A program made the position numbers and the translations under genes. DNA of 64,000 bases, from the NCBI RefSeq assembly GCF_932276165.1, contig NC_063992.1, positions 7,078,001 to 7,142,000 of the forward strand, read 5' to 3'. Below, piece after piece: positions 1 to 10,943 of this stretch. The DNA comes from Plutella xylostella (lineage: Eukaryota; Arthropoda; Insecta; Lepidoptera; Plutellidae). The notes under the pieces were generated by a model, which saw nothing but the letters and a program-made list of their open reading frames with translations, had not been told where the DNA came from and did not search any database. Positions within the stretch are counted from its first letter, which is position 1. Each line of letters starts with the position of its first letter.

Positions 1-523
1 ACTTTCAACGGTAAATAACGGTTCTTGATTTTAAAACAAAGTTTCCAAAGTTTAAAATTAATGTATGTAGAATTTTTGGGTTTTTATATTTGTATAAAAT
101 ATCATTTCGCGAGTAACTTTCAAATTAGATTTAGGAACAAAAGTTCGTATTAACAGTCCGTTGTACCTGAACAAAGAAGGAATTCAAAAACGCTTTATTA
201 AAAAACTATTTTTCCAGAAATACTCATGCTGCGAGTAGAAAAGGGAAACGCAAATAGCGTGCAAACAGATTTACCGTGGCACAAAGCTGTGACTTTTATT
301 CCTTTCAGTTTAAGTGCTCTTTTGCTGAAACCACTCCGCTGCCGTGGGGAACTTCCCCACTCAGACAAGTTTCATAGCGCTAAATGCATTTGATAAATCC
401 AACCCAAAGTACTGCTCACCACAAGTTTACATTTTATATTTTATTAACGAAGTGCTTCAAGTTTCAACCTCCATGGTCGAGCTTTGGGCCCCAATTCTCA
501 ACGCCGCCGTAAGGCCGTGTCCA

Positions 524-582
524 CGACGACAGCGGGCGGAGTGAGTGTTGTTTTCATACAAAAACTCCGCCCACTGTCATCG
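524..582. repeat. Short GC-rich hairpin
   Basis: The arms at 524-542 and 564-582 are near-perfect reverse complements (core GGGCGGAGT against ACTCCGCCC) around a loop of about 21 bases. It stands out in AT-rich surroundings. It could be a MITE remnant or a chance structure. No function is assigned. Confidence 0.5.
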
Positions 583-2624
583 TAAACCACTTCATACAAA
601 TCTATAAATTAGAAAAGAAGCGCGTATAATAATAATAAAACAACGCATAATATTATATTTTTCTAGATCTTTATCCGCCCGATGTTCTTTTGTAGTTTAG
701 TATTCATTTGACTAAGTTAGTTCTGAAGCATGAACAAACTGTTCCTTAATTCCAAGTTTCACTTAAGAACGAATCTCTTTAGGTTTATCTTGTTTAGCTA
801 GTACTTGATGTAAATATCTGCAATTTTATTTTTCTTCTTATCCATCCCCTAATGGGTAGGTTTAGGCACCTATCTATTTTTTAAGATAAGTTACCAACCA
901 ATTCCCAGATATAATACCTATAAGCCTTTAACCGATTATATGTATTTATCATTCATAACACATTCGTCATTGACGCCATAAAAGTAAAATAGAGGTGTTT
1001 ATTCCTTTACCGACACTCTTTTTAAATTGAAAACCAGAGTTTGAAATTGTTAGTCACCAACTAGGTCAACCGCTTACCATCTGAAAAACCCGATTCAAAG
1101 ACTGAACGGAACAGATTGAGAAAGAAAAAGTTAAGAGAATGCTGAGGATTGAAAAACCATAGTATTTGACTAATGGATTCCGAAATTGCAGCTTCTTTGT
1201 AAGTAATAAAAAGTTAATTACGCGCTGTGGCTAGTACCGATAGCTCTGAACACTGGCTGAAAACAAACTGTATTACTATAAAAAATACCAATATATAAAA
1301 AACCTTATTTAACGAGTTATTCAAAGTTTGACACATTTATAAGACGTTTGACAGATAACTGACAGCGTTTGTGTCTAACTTTTAATTTTTTATGATTTTA
1401 ACTTAACTGACGCTACTTAACCTACCAAAACGAATTCGAATCAAGCGGCTAAATAGTACATAATATAGAAACAAATATTAATAAAATAGGTATAGTAAAG
1501 TTAATATAAAAATGTGTGCACGTTTTAAAACTGGTTGAATGCTCGCAAGCCCACTTTGTATTTTTTGACTTACAAAAGCTTTATTCGTGTTTTGATTGAA
1601 ATGTTTTAGGCCGTAAACTAACAATTGAACTATAACGCTTTTTAACTGGAAAGCGTTTCCTAAAAGTGTTTTAAAGTTTTTTATTCTGTGAATTTTTGAA
1701 GTACTTATTTAGATAAATAGATATGTAGAGTATTTTTTATTTACTTGTACATCAAAAAGGGATTGTGATTGGGTGCAGTATACATACTATTAAAACTTAT
1801 TTATTTACAATGGCCAGTATCACTTATAGTTTTTTTTTAAACAAAAGTGGGTGATACAGAGGAGTAAATCAAATAATACAAGGCGAATGTATGTGAGAAT
1901 TCGTTAATTGCGCCAAGTAAACAAATTAATAAAACGGTGGATAAATTCTTCAATATCGTTGCATCAATATTGTTGGAGCTGTCCCTGAATAATGTCATAA
2001 TGGAGGATGAAATGTTGATTCAGGATCAAGATCTCAGTTCAGTTACATAATATATAAAGTTATATTCACACTGTTATCACTTATGGATTATTTTTTATAA
2101 AATAGTTAAGAAGCAAAAAGTTACTACTGTATGGATGACAGAGGCTACAAAAACTAAACTGTTATTTTAATTATGTTACACTACTTACACGAATGTACCT
2201 TTGTATGGGTAAGCCTTTATCTTTTTGTACCCTAGAATATTGTAAAACTGTCACGATGTCCTTATTTACTTTAAGCTTTATTTCCATTGATTACCAAATT
2301 CTGAATGAGCAGAATAAATTGATTGCGTTTTCAATATTAAAATTGCTTCCTTTTATTCTGCAACTGAATTAATAACTATGTAAATTAATCAATCGCGTTG
2401 TATAATTACTCATCAAACATTGAGTGGAAAATACAAATGAGATCAAATTAAGGTCTACCCTGAAATAATTACTATCTGTTTTAATAATAAATACGTATTG
2501 TAAAATAACAATAGTACTCATATATGGTATAATGAACGGTTTGAACTCGTGTTTTACATGATATGTACATATGTACATAAAATACTTATACTAAGCTGCG
2601 ATAGTGATACTTCATAGTAATCTT

Positions 2625-2690
2625 CCATAGTGCTACGAAGAAGCAGTACGCTACAATAGTGCTACGACGTAGTAGTGCTACGTCGTAGTC
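2625..2690. repeat. Cluster of short TAGTGCTACG words
   Basis: The word GTGCTACG recurs about every 20 bases (near 2632, 2661 and 2677), and the last copies form small palindromes (CTACGACGTAG and CTACGTCGTAG). This is a simple local repeat and possibly a hairpin. Confidence 0.45.
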
Positions 2691-3433
2691 ATCTGCGATC
2701 TGAAACTTTTGCTCATACAAACAATGTACTTATACGAGTATAAAATCGGTACATTTGCCGTGACAAGTTCCCTCATAGATGTTTACCCTATATTCATGCT
2801 ATTTGGAGAACAATGTGAAAATATGCCAGACTTCACGAATGTAAAGGTTTTTTTAAAATATCGGTTGTAGCAGGCACGTGACGTGACATTTCCGTGTACT
2901 CTGGAAATTAGTACTGCGGTAAGCAAATGTCGTTCATACACCAGTTAGGTACTTAAAATTCATTTACTACCTCCTCGATAAGTCAAAATTGGAAATAACC
3001 ATCATTTGTTTTCATGTCACTTTTAAACTATAAATTCCTATCAAATTTTTCGGATCAATAACCAATTTTGATTTTTTTATATCATGGCCATAACGACGTC
3101 TTCTCCGAAAACGAATTATCTGAGTTTGATATTATTCAACACTATGCGGTATGACATCTGCGATGCGGCCGAGGCCCCGCTATAGTTTGCTCTCCGCACT
3201 CATTTAAGTCAATATGTGCTTGAGCTCAACTCAAAAAGGGGTTGTGAAAGATATACTCAAAGGAGGAATCCTGGTGTCGTACTTACACAAAAGAGAACAT
3301 TTTCATTTTATTACGAGCGTATCGGCGTTTTGCATTCATATTGACAAATATTGTAGTTATTTCCACTACACTTTGTATCCGTGTAGTTTCGTTTTTTCGC
3401 ATAACTATGCTTAAATTATTTTATCTTAAGTGT

Positions 3434-3574
3434 CAATTTCTCCATAGTCGGTTAGAGCATAAACAGGTATAAGTGGTTGACTTTTTGACACATCTGTCAA
3501 GAATTTTATATGGAGATGACGTATAATTGATCAACCTTTCCCAGGTTACGATATAACCGACTATGGAGAAATTG
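3434..3574. mobile_element. Small MITE-like element, copy 1
   Basis: The ends are inverted repeats of about 21 bp (CAATTTCTCCATAGTCGGTT at 3434 and its reverse complement ending at 3574) enclosing about 100 bp without an ORF. The interior (TTGACACATCTGTCAAGAAT, near 3487) recurs in reverse orientation around 13385-13412 inside an odorant-receptor intron, so this is a dispersed family. Superfamily and target duplication are not resolved. Confidence 0.65.
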
Positions 3575-4253
3575 GAGCTAAGGGTACAAACACCTCTACC
3601 TAACTTTTAATTTAAATGAAATAATTTTACTACAAACATTGATAGTACTTCCAAAAGGTTCGTAGTAAAGGCTACCAATTTTATAAATACTTGTAAGTTA
3701 TACTTGTGCATTACTTTTTTTTCGTCTGTTCATTGTTGTATTATATTTTGGAACAACAAAAGTTTTATGTACAGTAACATGATTTTATTTCACACGTAAC
3801 TTCCTCTCTAAAATAACTGTATTTTCTTCGAAAAATATATCTGAAGAAAACAGGTACCTAAGTAGGTACAAGCCACACTTTACTGAAGTTTTCATTTCTT
3901 GTTTTACAATCATTCCTGCACCTACATTCGTAATCGTACTAGGTATTATAATACCTAACAGTTTTTTAACAACTTGTATAAATATGCAGTGCTGGAGTAA
4001 TCTCAGCATCGACATTTGTCTGTAGTTGTACTTTTTAAGTCTCAAAGCGACAGTTATTCACTCGGCACGTAGTGGTTTAGGTATTAGCATACAAATAGGT
4101 CCTTAGGCCCCACAACTCATTCAGAATCGGGCAGAAAGCTACAGTCTCTCTGGTGCCGACATACCGCTAGATACCTAGTACTAGGAGGGACTAGCTAGTT
4201 GTACCACTTTTAAAAGATTTTTTTGTATCGAATACCTCATGGAGTTTGCATTA
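3575..4253. other. Spacer, nothing recognised
   Basis: AT-rich sequence without a convincing coding frame. One minus-strand open frame of 86 codons (3785-4045) has no recognisable motif and no splice context. Confidence 0.5.
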
Positions 4254-4370
4254 GATATACGCCTATTTAAACACGTCGTTTGCCATTGGTGGCGTAAACA
4301 TAGAAATGTATATCATAGACATTCAATCTAATTAATTCACCAACAAGAACACTTCAAACGAACGCCGCGC
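4254..4370 (+). repeat. 117-bp unclassified repeat, copy A
   Basis: This segment is repeated in inverted orientation at 6353-6469 with only a few mismatches. The upstream copy lies outside the RTE retrotransposon (which starts at 4523); the second copy sits inside the retrotransposon and breaks its reverse-transcriptase frame. No ORF is present. The following 140 bases (4371-4511) contain related words (GCCACCAATAGGAG, GAATTGGAAGATCAT), so copy A may be one end of a larger old element into which the RTE inserted. Confidence 0.6.
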
Positions 4371-4743
4371 AATCATGCCTTAATTGGCAGATCATACCAA
4401 CAAGATTCGACGTAACCGTAGCCGTGGAAATCTATATCTAAACATTAGAACGCCACCAATAGGAGAATTTCCAACAAATACCGAACACTCATGGCTGAAT
4501 TGGAAGATCATAATATATTATGGGGTGTAAGGGTTCTAAACATCCGAAATGAACCAATGGCCAACCTTACCTGCCCGTGGTGCACCCTGCTAAATAACGA
4601 GGCTCTGGCGACCGGATGATGGCGGTATAACCATCCAAAAAACAGCTACACTAAATCCCATAGGCCGGCGATGGGCAGCAGCGTCACCGGCACGAAAAGT
4701 GTAGCCCTGCGATCACCAACCCGCATTGCCAAGCGTGGTGATT

Positions 4744-6369
4744 ATGGCAAAATCCTCCATGGAGTCACACCCAAAGCCCCAGCCCCCAGTTCCCGGCAGC
4801 CCTACTATTCCTGACTACGGCAGCGGTCTAGGTAACGGTAGGGCAGGGGGTGCGAAGAATCCCCGGGTTACGAATGGCTGCCATCAACGACTACAACTGG
4901 CGACATACAACGCACGGACACTGAGAGAGGACGAGAAGATGGTAGAACTCGAGGTAGAGCTTAGCAAAATAAAATGGGACATCTTAGGGCTATCAGAAGT
5001 CCGTAGAGAGGGCGAGGACACGATGACCCTGGAGTCCGGCTATATGCTCTACCATCGCGAGGGCGACCAACTGTCCCAAGGTGGCGTAGGATTCCTCGTC
5101 AACAAGACCCTTGTCAACAACGTAGTGGAGATCAGCAGTGTGTCGAATCGGGTAGCGTACCTAGTACTAAAACTAACCGAGAGGTATTCCTTGAAGGTCG
5201 TACAGGTATATGCACCAACCTCGGCATACTCTGACACAGAAGTCGAAGCAGTATACGAAGATATCTCTAGAGCTATCAAGTGTACTGCTAAGACCCAATA
5301 CACCGTTGTGATGGGGGACTTCAACGCCAAAGTGGGAGTACAAGAATGCGACGAATCGAGGGTAGGACCTCATGGCTTTGGTAGCAGAAACCAGAGAGGG
5401 CAAATGCTTGTTGACTTCCTCGAAAGGGAGGGGCTGTACTTGATGAATTCTTTCTTTGAGAAACAGCCCCAGAGGAAGTGGACATGGGCAAGCCCCGATG
5501 GTAGGACGAAAAACGAAATCGACTTCATTATGACTGACAAGCGGCACATATTCAGAGATGTCTCAGTGATCAATAGGTTTAAAACTGGGAGTGATCACCG
5601 ACTTCTCCGAGGTACTCTGAATATCAACTTCAAGCTGGAGAGGAGACGTCTGGTGAAGTCGACCCTTCGTCCCACACTGCACCAAATTAGAGCTGGCAAC
5701 ACCAGCTTCCAGAGAGAACTACAGAACCGATTCGAATCGCTGGAAAACACTACGGATATTGACGCGGATACAATCCAAATAGTGAAGGCTCTTCGTGAGG
5801 TGGGCCACAGACATTTTAGCATGAGAAGCAAAAGCAAGGAGTCTAAACTTTCAAGCGAGACACTCGAGCTTATGAGGCAGAGACGCGAATTTCCGTCGGC
5901 AGGTGACACTTCGTCAGAACTACGGGTACTCAACAAGCGTATAAAGAAGCTGATACGAAGAGATCTCCGTCGCTCCAACACACGCGCCATAGAAGCAGCA
6001 ATTGAGCAAAATCGGGGGTCAAAAGTCTTCGTTCAGCAACTTGGGAGAAGCCACTTGACGAAGTTGAAGTCTGCAGATGGTAATATCGTTGCCTCTAAGC
6101 CGGAGGTTCTTGCCGAAATCGAAGGTTTTTACGGACAACTTTATGCTTCACACGCGCAGAAGTCTGTGGCTCAGCTCACCGATTCCAGAGCGCCACTAAT
6201 ACGCCACTACACTGACGACATCCCTGACGTCGACAAAGGCGAGATTAGGATAGCCCTTGAGCAGCTTAAAAACAACAAGGCTCCGGGTGAAGACGGAATT
6301 ACTACAGAGCTTCTGAAAGCTGGAGGTATTGCAATCCTCGAACAGCTCCGCGGCGCGGCGCTCGTTTGA
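4744..6369 (+). pseudogene. RTE endonuclease and start of reverse transcriptase
   Basis: The first ATG in this frame is at 4744; the frame is also open upstream of it. The endonuclease domain is complete to the eye. It shows the N-terminal TYNARTL, the catalytic glutamate in GLSEVRRE, VQVYAPTS, GDFNAKVG, and the terminal SDH in GSDHRLLRG (near 5590-5610). The reverse-transcriptase entry motif APGEDGITTELL is near 6282-6317. True coding sequence stops at about 6352, where the inserted 117-bp repeat begins; the last few codons to the TGA at 6367-6369 are insert-derived. Its continuation resumes one frame over near 6473. Confidence 0.85.
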
Positions 6370-6469
6370 AGTGTTCTTGTTGGTGAATTAATTAGATTGA
6401 ATGTCTATGATATACATTTCTATGTTTACGCCACCAATGGCAAACGACGTGTATAAATAGGCGTATATC
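6353..6469 (-). repeat. 117-bp unclassified repeat, copy B
   Basis: Reverse complement of 4254-4370. It interrupts the RTE reverse transcriptase between the codons for ILEQLR and FNSVLHNG and changes the reading frame (total inserted length congruent to 1 modulo 3). It must have arrived after the retrotransposon did. No clear target duplication is visible at its edges. Confidence 0.7.
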
Positions 6470-6472
6470 CAG

Positions 6473-7846
6473 AGGCACTTCAATTCGGTTCTTCACAATG
6501 GCATTACACCGGAGGCATGGTCTGAGAGCGTCGTGGTATTGTTCTTTAAGAAGGGTGACAAAACCCTCCTGAAGAACTATAGACCGATCTCGCTTTTAAG
6601 CCATGTATACAAGCTGTTCTCAAGGGTTATCACGAACCGTCTTGCCCAAAAGTTAGACGAGTTCCAGCCCCCAGAGCAGGCTGGGTTTCGAAAAGGCTTT
6701 AGTACAATAGACCACATCCACACAGTAAGGCAGATTATACAGAAGACCGAAGAGTATAATCAGCCTCTGTGTCTAGCCTTTGTTGACTATGAAAAAGCCT
6801 TCGACTCCATCGAGACCTGGGCAGTTTTGGAATCCTTGCAGAGATGCCAAATCGATTGGCGCTATATCGAGGTGTTGAGATGTCTGTACAATGCCGCTAC
6901 TATGACTGTCCAAGTACAGGACCACAAGACAAGACCTATCCAACTGCAACGTGGAGTGAGACAGGGGGATGTGATATCTCCGAAACTGTTCACCAATGCA
7001 TTGGAAGATGTCTTTAAGACGTTGGACTGGAAAGGAAATGGCATATGTATAAATGGCGAGTACATGTCACACCTCCGCTTCGCGGACGACATCGTTATTA
7101 TGGCAGAATCTCTGCAGGAACTCAGCTGGATGCTAAGTGGCCTAAATGCTGCTTCCCGACGTGTTGGCCTCGGTATGAACTTGGACAAGACGAAAGTCAT
7201 GTACAATGCTCACATGAAACCGGAGCCGGTCGCCGTTGGTGAGGCAACAATCGAAGTTGTGCAAGAATATGTCTACCTCGGGCAGACTATTCGGCTAGGC
7301 AGAAGCAACTTCGACAAGGAGGCTGCAAGGCGCATCCAACTGGGTTGGGCTGCATTCGGGAAACTTCGTCACATATTCTCCTCGGCCATTCCTCAGAGCC
7401 TGAAGACAAAAGTCTTCAACCAGTGCGTCCTGCCAGTGATGACGTATGGTGCAGAGACGTAGACACTGACGGTAGGACTGGTCCACCGATTTAAAGTCGC
7501 TCAGCGTGCTATGGAGAGAGCTATGCTTGGGGTTTCTCTGATGGATCGTATCAGAAATGAGGTTATCCGTCAGAGGACTAAGGTTACCGACATGGCTGTC
7601 AAAATATGCAAGCTGAAGTGGCAGTGGGCTGGTCATATCTGCCGAAGAACCGATAACCGTTGGGGTAGACGAGTTCTCGAGTGGAGACCACGAACAGGCA
7701 AACGCAGCGTGGGACGCCCTCCTGCCCGCTGGACTGACGACCTTAGGCGGGTGGCGGGTAGTGGTTGGATGAGGAAGGCCGAGGACCGAGTGTTGTGGCG
7801 CTCCTTGGGAGAGGCCTATGTCCAGCAGTGGATGATTATTGGCTGA
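6473..7846 (+). pseudogene. RTE reverse transcriptase, 3' part with one stop
   Basis: The frame resumes after the insert. It shows the RT blocks in order: LKNYRPISLLS, GFRKGFSTIDH, FVDYEKAFDSI, RQGDVISPKLF and the catalytic FADD (7078-7095 region), then the thumb-type YVYLGQTI. A single in-frame TAG at 7460-7462 follows YGAET, where related elements have tryptophan (TGG), so this is a point nonsense change. The same frame then stays open to the natural end at 7846, including the basic C-terminal region ending VQQWMIIG. Confidence 0.85.
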
Positions 7847-7862
7847 TGATGAATATATTATG

Positions 7863-10742
7863 TATCCACAATCTTCAATTGATTATGCCGTGGCCATGAC
7901 TAACGTCTAATCTTACCTATACCTCTATAATTAATATCTAGAATGATAGTTATTGACAGCTCAATCAAATTATAACTAGTGTCAGCAGTGAGACCTCTAT
8001 TCACTACGACGCGACGTCAGCAACATCACAACGATCGACAGGATTTGTTAACAGTAAAACAATTAGTAGAACCGATAGAACAGAGCTTACCTTAAAAATC
8101 CCAATGCCATTGTTAAACAAAGCCGCTCTACTAAGATTTATTGATAAATTCATTCATTCATAAGTTGCAACTCCAAATTCAATAGCTAAGGGCGTAGTAG
8201 AATCAATAGTAGCACACCTAAAAACGAGGAAAGAAAATGATAATCGCTGAAATTTGACTGTTCTTTTCTTACGTGAATCGAGGAACCGGCATGTAGGTAC
8301 TGTGGTGGTCTGTATACAGGGTGTCCTGAGCGTGACTGGTATCGCTTCTAATTAAGCTGTCGTCGCTTGTCTCGGCACAATGTTAATTTCCCCACTTGTG
8401 CCTTATGCCTGGTTATTACTGCCTTTTCTTTTGTCTAACAAAAAAATCGCTCAACAACCATTTATCATGGCTGTGTATGTAGGTCATAATGTTATTTACG
8501 ATGTAGTGTGATTATGATGCGAGTCGTAAAATTGTTTAGGATAATCAGATTGTCTGTTCGGACTTTTTATGTATTAATATAGGAGGCAAGGAAATTGGAA
8601 AGGATTCTAAATTACCCAGGTAAATACGAGTAAGATTATCTAGTAGCTCTACTAGGTACCTATTCAATTATTATATTTTACGGTCAATCTAGATATCGTA
8701 CGTACATAACTTCGGTGAAATTCCGAAACAACTAACTATACTGTTTACATAAATATATGAATTTACATAGGTATATCTAGTGTGAGTGGGTGAGGTGGGT
8801 GAACTCAACAAAAAACTTGTAACAAATTTCCATGTACGTAACCTAGAAACCATTCAGAGATTGAATAAGAAATTTCCAATATCGGCACATGGATGATGAA
8901 TGTTTCACATTAGCGATGTTGGATGTGTACCTACTGAGGCTGTGTGTGCTTATTCAAACCTACTAAAAGATGCTAGAACGATAGCAGTACGTTCATTTAT
9001 TAATGTAAATATATAAAATATGTCCTTATTTTTTAATGTATTCCGGAAAAAATAAGTGTACTTACTTATAAAAATTCTTTCTTACATATAATACCTACTT
9101 GATTTATTTCATTACAGGTGGGTTTATTTAAATGTCACCTTTTTGTGTTTAATTACGATCATAAAATACATATTTCTGCAGATATCTCCAATATGAGTAT
9201 CCTGTAGGGAAATTTGGAAATGTTATTACTCCAGAGGTCTCCCTTTACACATACCTACTAGCATTGGGCTGTTCTAATCTATTGTGTCGTAAGAGTTAAT
9301 TTTCAACAGCAAATCTGTACTAACACCCTCCGTCCTTTTGTCATTTAATGCTATAGGTTATATTTTTTATGACTTTATAGAAAAAACGGCCACTGTGATG
9401 TTACGTGCTATTTTAGATAATATGGTCCTTATTCATTCATCATTATCAGCATTGAATCAACGTGGACTAGAGTGTCGAGTCGAAACAATTACACAGTAAT
9501 TTACCAAATAAACGATCTTATTTAAGCTTTAAGGCTTACAATTAAGTGTTATTAACTGAGCTACTAATAGCAACCATTACATTTAAGTAGTAGTTATTAA
9601 CCATTATGGGATTATAACGCTTTTGCCGTTGTGTTGAAATAGAAACCAAATGATAGAATAATGATACACAATTAAACATTAAGAGAAGGGCTAAAAGATT
9701 TTCTTTTAAAGGAAAGTTACTAAAATAAGTTTTATCATCGTAATAATATGAAATTTACACGATAAAGTTATTTCGCTTAGTATTCACCCACATGTATCCT
9801 TTCACAGATACCTAAATCAAACTTATAGAACCCCTTGTGATTTTTTATGTTCGTAACAGTTCCTAAAACCAAACCATTGTCCTACTTCGTCTGTTATTAC
9901 GGGTCGGATATTGCGCAAGGAACCGCTGGTATACCATAATTAATTTAATAAGAGGGCACTGTTGTTTGTTTATCTTCACCGCCCTCAAGGGTTAGCCATG
10001 ATTGTGAGTTATGAACTGCAGATATTGCTATATAGTCTAGATTGTCCCATGGTTGGTAGTAGATAGGGTTTTCATAGAGGTTTTATATATTTATTTAAAC
10101 AATATAATACATAGAAATACCTACTTACATGTTATTATGCTTCAAACATAACATAGAAAAAGTAAAATAATTACGTAGTCAAAAACTTTAACTTGAGTTT
10201 TTTTTAACTAGTTTTTAGAGTTATAATAAACACAAATTTATTATTTTTATATACTTACAGATCTCTTTAGTAGGAACTGAAAATACTCTCAAATACGTAA
10301 ATAAACAGAAAAAAACAAGTTCAGTTCTTAGTCAACCTTAATTGAAAAGAATCGAAAGCTACCTAATACAAATTATAGCCTCCCTGATTGTTTGTCTAAG
10401 CCTTGTAATCTTCTGAAGCAGCTGTTGTTTCTTATTAACGAGGTTTATTTGTTCATACGTATTACATTACCCAAGACTTCAGCACGTAAATGAACGCATA
10501 CTACTTGTAAGTTTTTTTAATATGTGTACCTACATATTTATTGTAGGTACACATATGTGCGTTTAGGATTTGGTGTGTAAAATGCTTAGTGAAGATTCAT
10601 AAAATATACTACGTTAAAAACTGATTCTGCACTTATGTGGATTACGATATTAGGTTGTCTGGAGAATTACCTGAAGAATATTAAATCTGGTTCGAGTAAT
10701 AGTCTAGATGTGTGATCCCATCAACCCGCAATGTCTAAGCTT
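7863..10742. other. Intergenic spacer
   Basis: About 2.9 kb of AT-rich DNA without recognised coding exons or clear repeats. It lies upstream of the odorant receptor and may hold that gene's promoter and its unidentified first exon. Confidence 0.5.
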
Positions 10743-10905
10743 AGGCAGGGAGTTTAGAACTTGGGGATATGCTCATAGACTCCATTCGAAAGAGCCAAGT
10801 GCAGGTACTTCTTACTCTCGCAGAGAAATGAATAGAATAGAATAGGCAGGCAGTTTAGACCTAGGGCATATGGCTTAGGTTCCATTCGAGAGACCCAGGT
10901 GCAGT
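10743..10905. repeat. Imperfect 63-bp direct repeat, 100-bp spacing
   Basis: The units at 10743-10805 and 10843-10905 share GGCAGG, AGTTTAGA, CCATTCGA and GTGCAG in the same order with scattered mismatches. They lie just upstream of the first recognised receptor exon (acceptor at 10943). This is probably an old tandem duplication. Confidence 0.6.
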
Positions 10906-10943
10906 AGAATATACCGTGTCTAGTTCATCCGTTAACCTTCCAG

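Larger units (their letters stand above)
1..3433. other. Intergenic spacer, no gene recognised
   Basis: AT-rich sequence with stops in all frames. The open frames present (up to 66-86 codons) show no recognisable domain or splice-compatible continuation. The only structure seen is a short GC-rich hairpin at 524-582 and a patch of short direct and inverted words around 2625-2690, listed separately. It could contain distal exons or regulatory DNA of a gene lying to the left. Confidence 0.6.
4523..7851 (+). mobile_element. RTE-type non-LTR retrotransposon, inactivated
   Basis: A 3.3-kb element flanked by an 11-bp target-site duplication, AATATATTATG, at 4512-4522 and 7852-7862. It encodes an apurinic-type endonuclease followed by reverse transcriptase and ends in a short TGATGATGA-like tail, as RTE elements usually do. 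Two lesions inactivate it: a 117-bp insertion at 6353-6469 that also shifts the frame, and a TAG stop at 7460-7462. A 5' leader of about 220 bp precedes the first ATG at 4744. The clade assignment rests on the reading of the protein and the microsatellite-like tail; a close relative such as RTE-X is possible. Confidence 0.85.

Noticed and set aside
5049..5990. Several minus-strand open frames of 93-131 codons opposite the RTE
   Set aside because: They mirror the strongly coding plus-strand endonuclease/RT and have no recognisable motifs.
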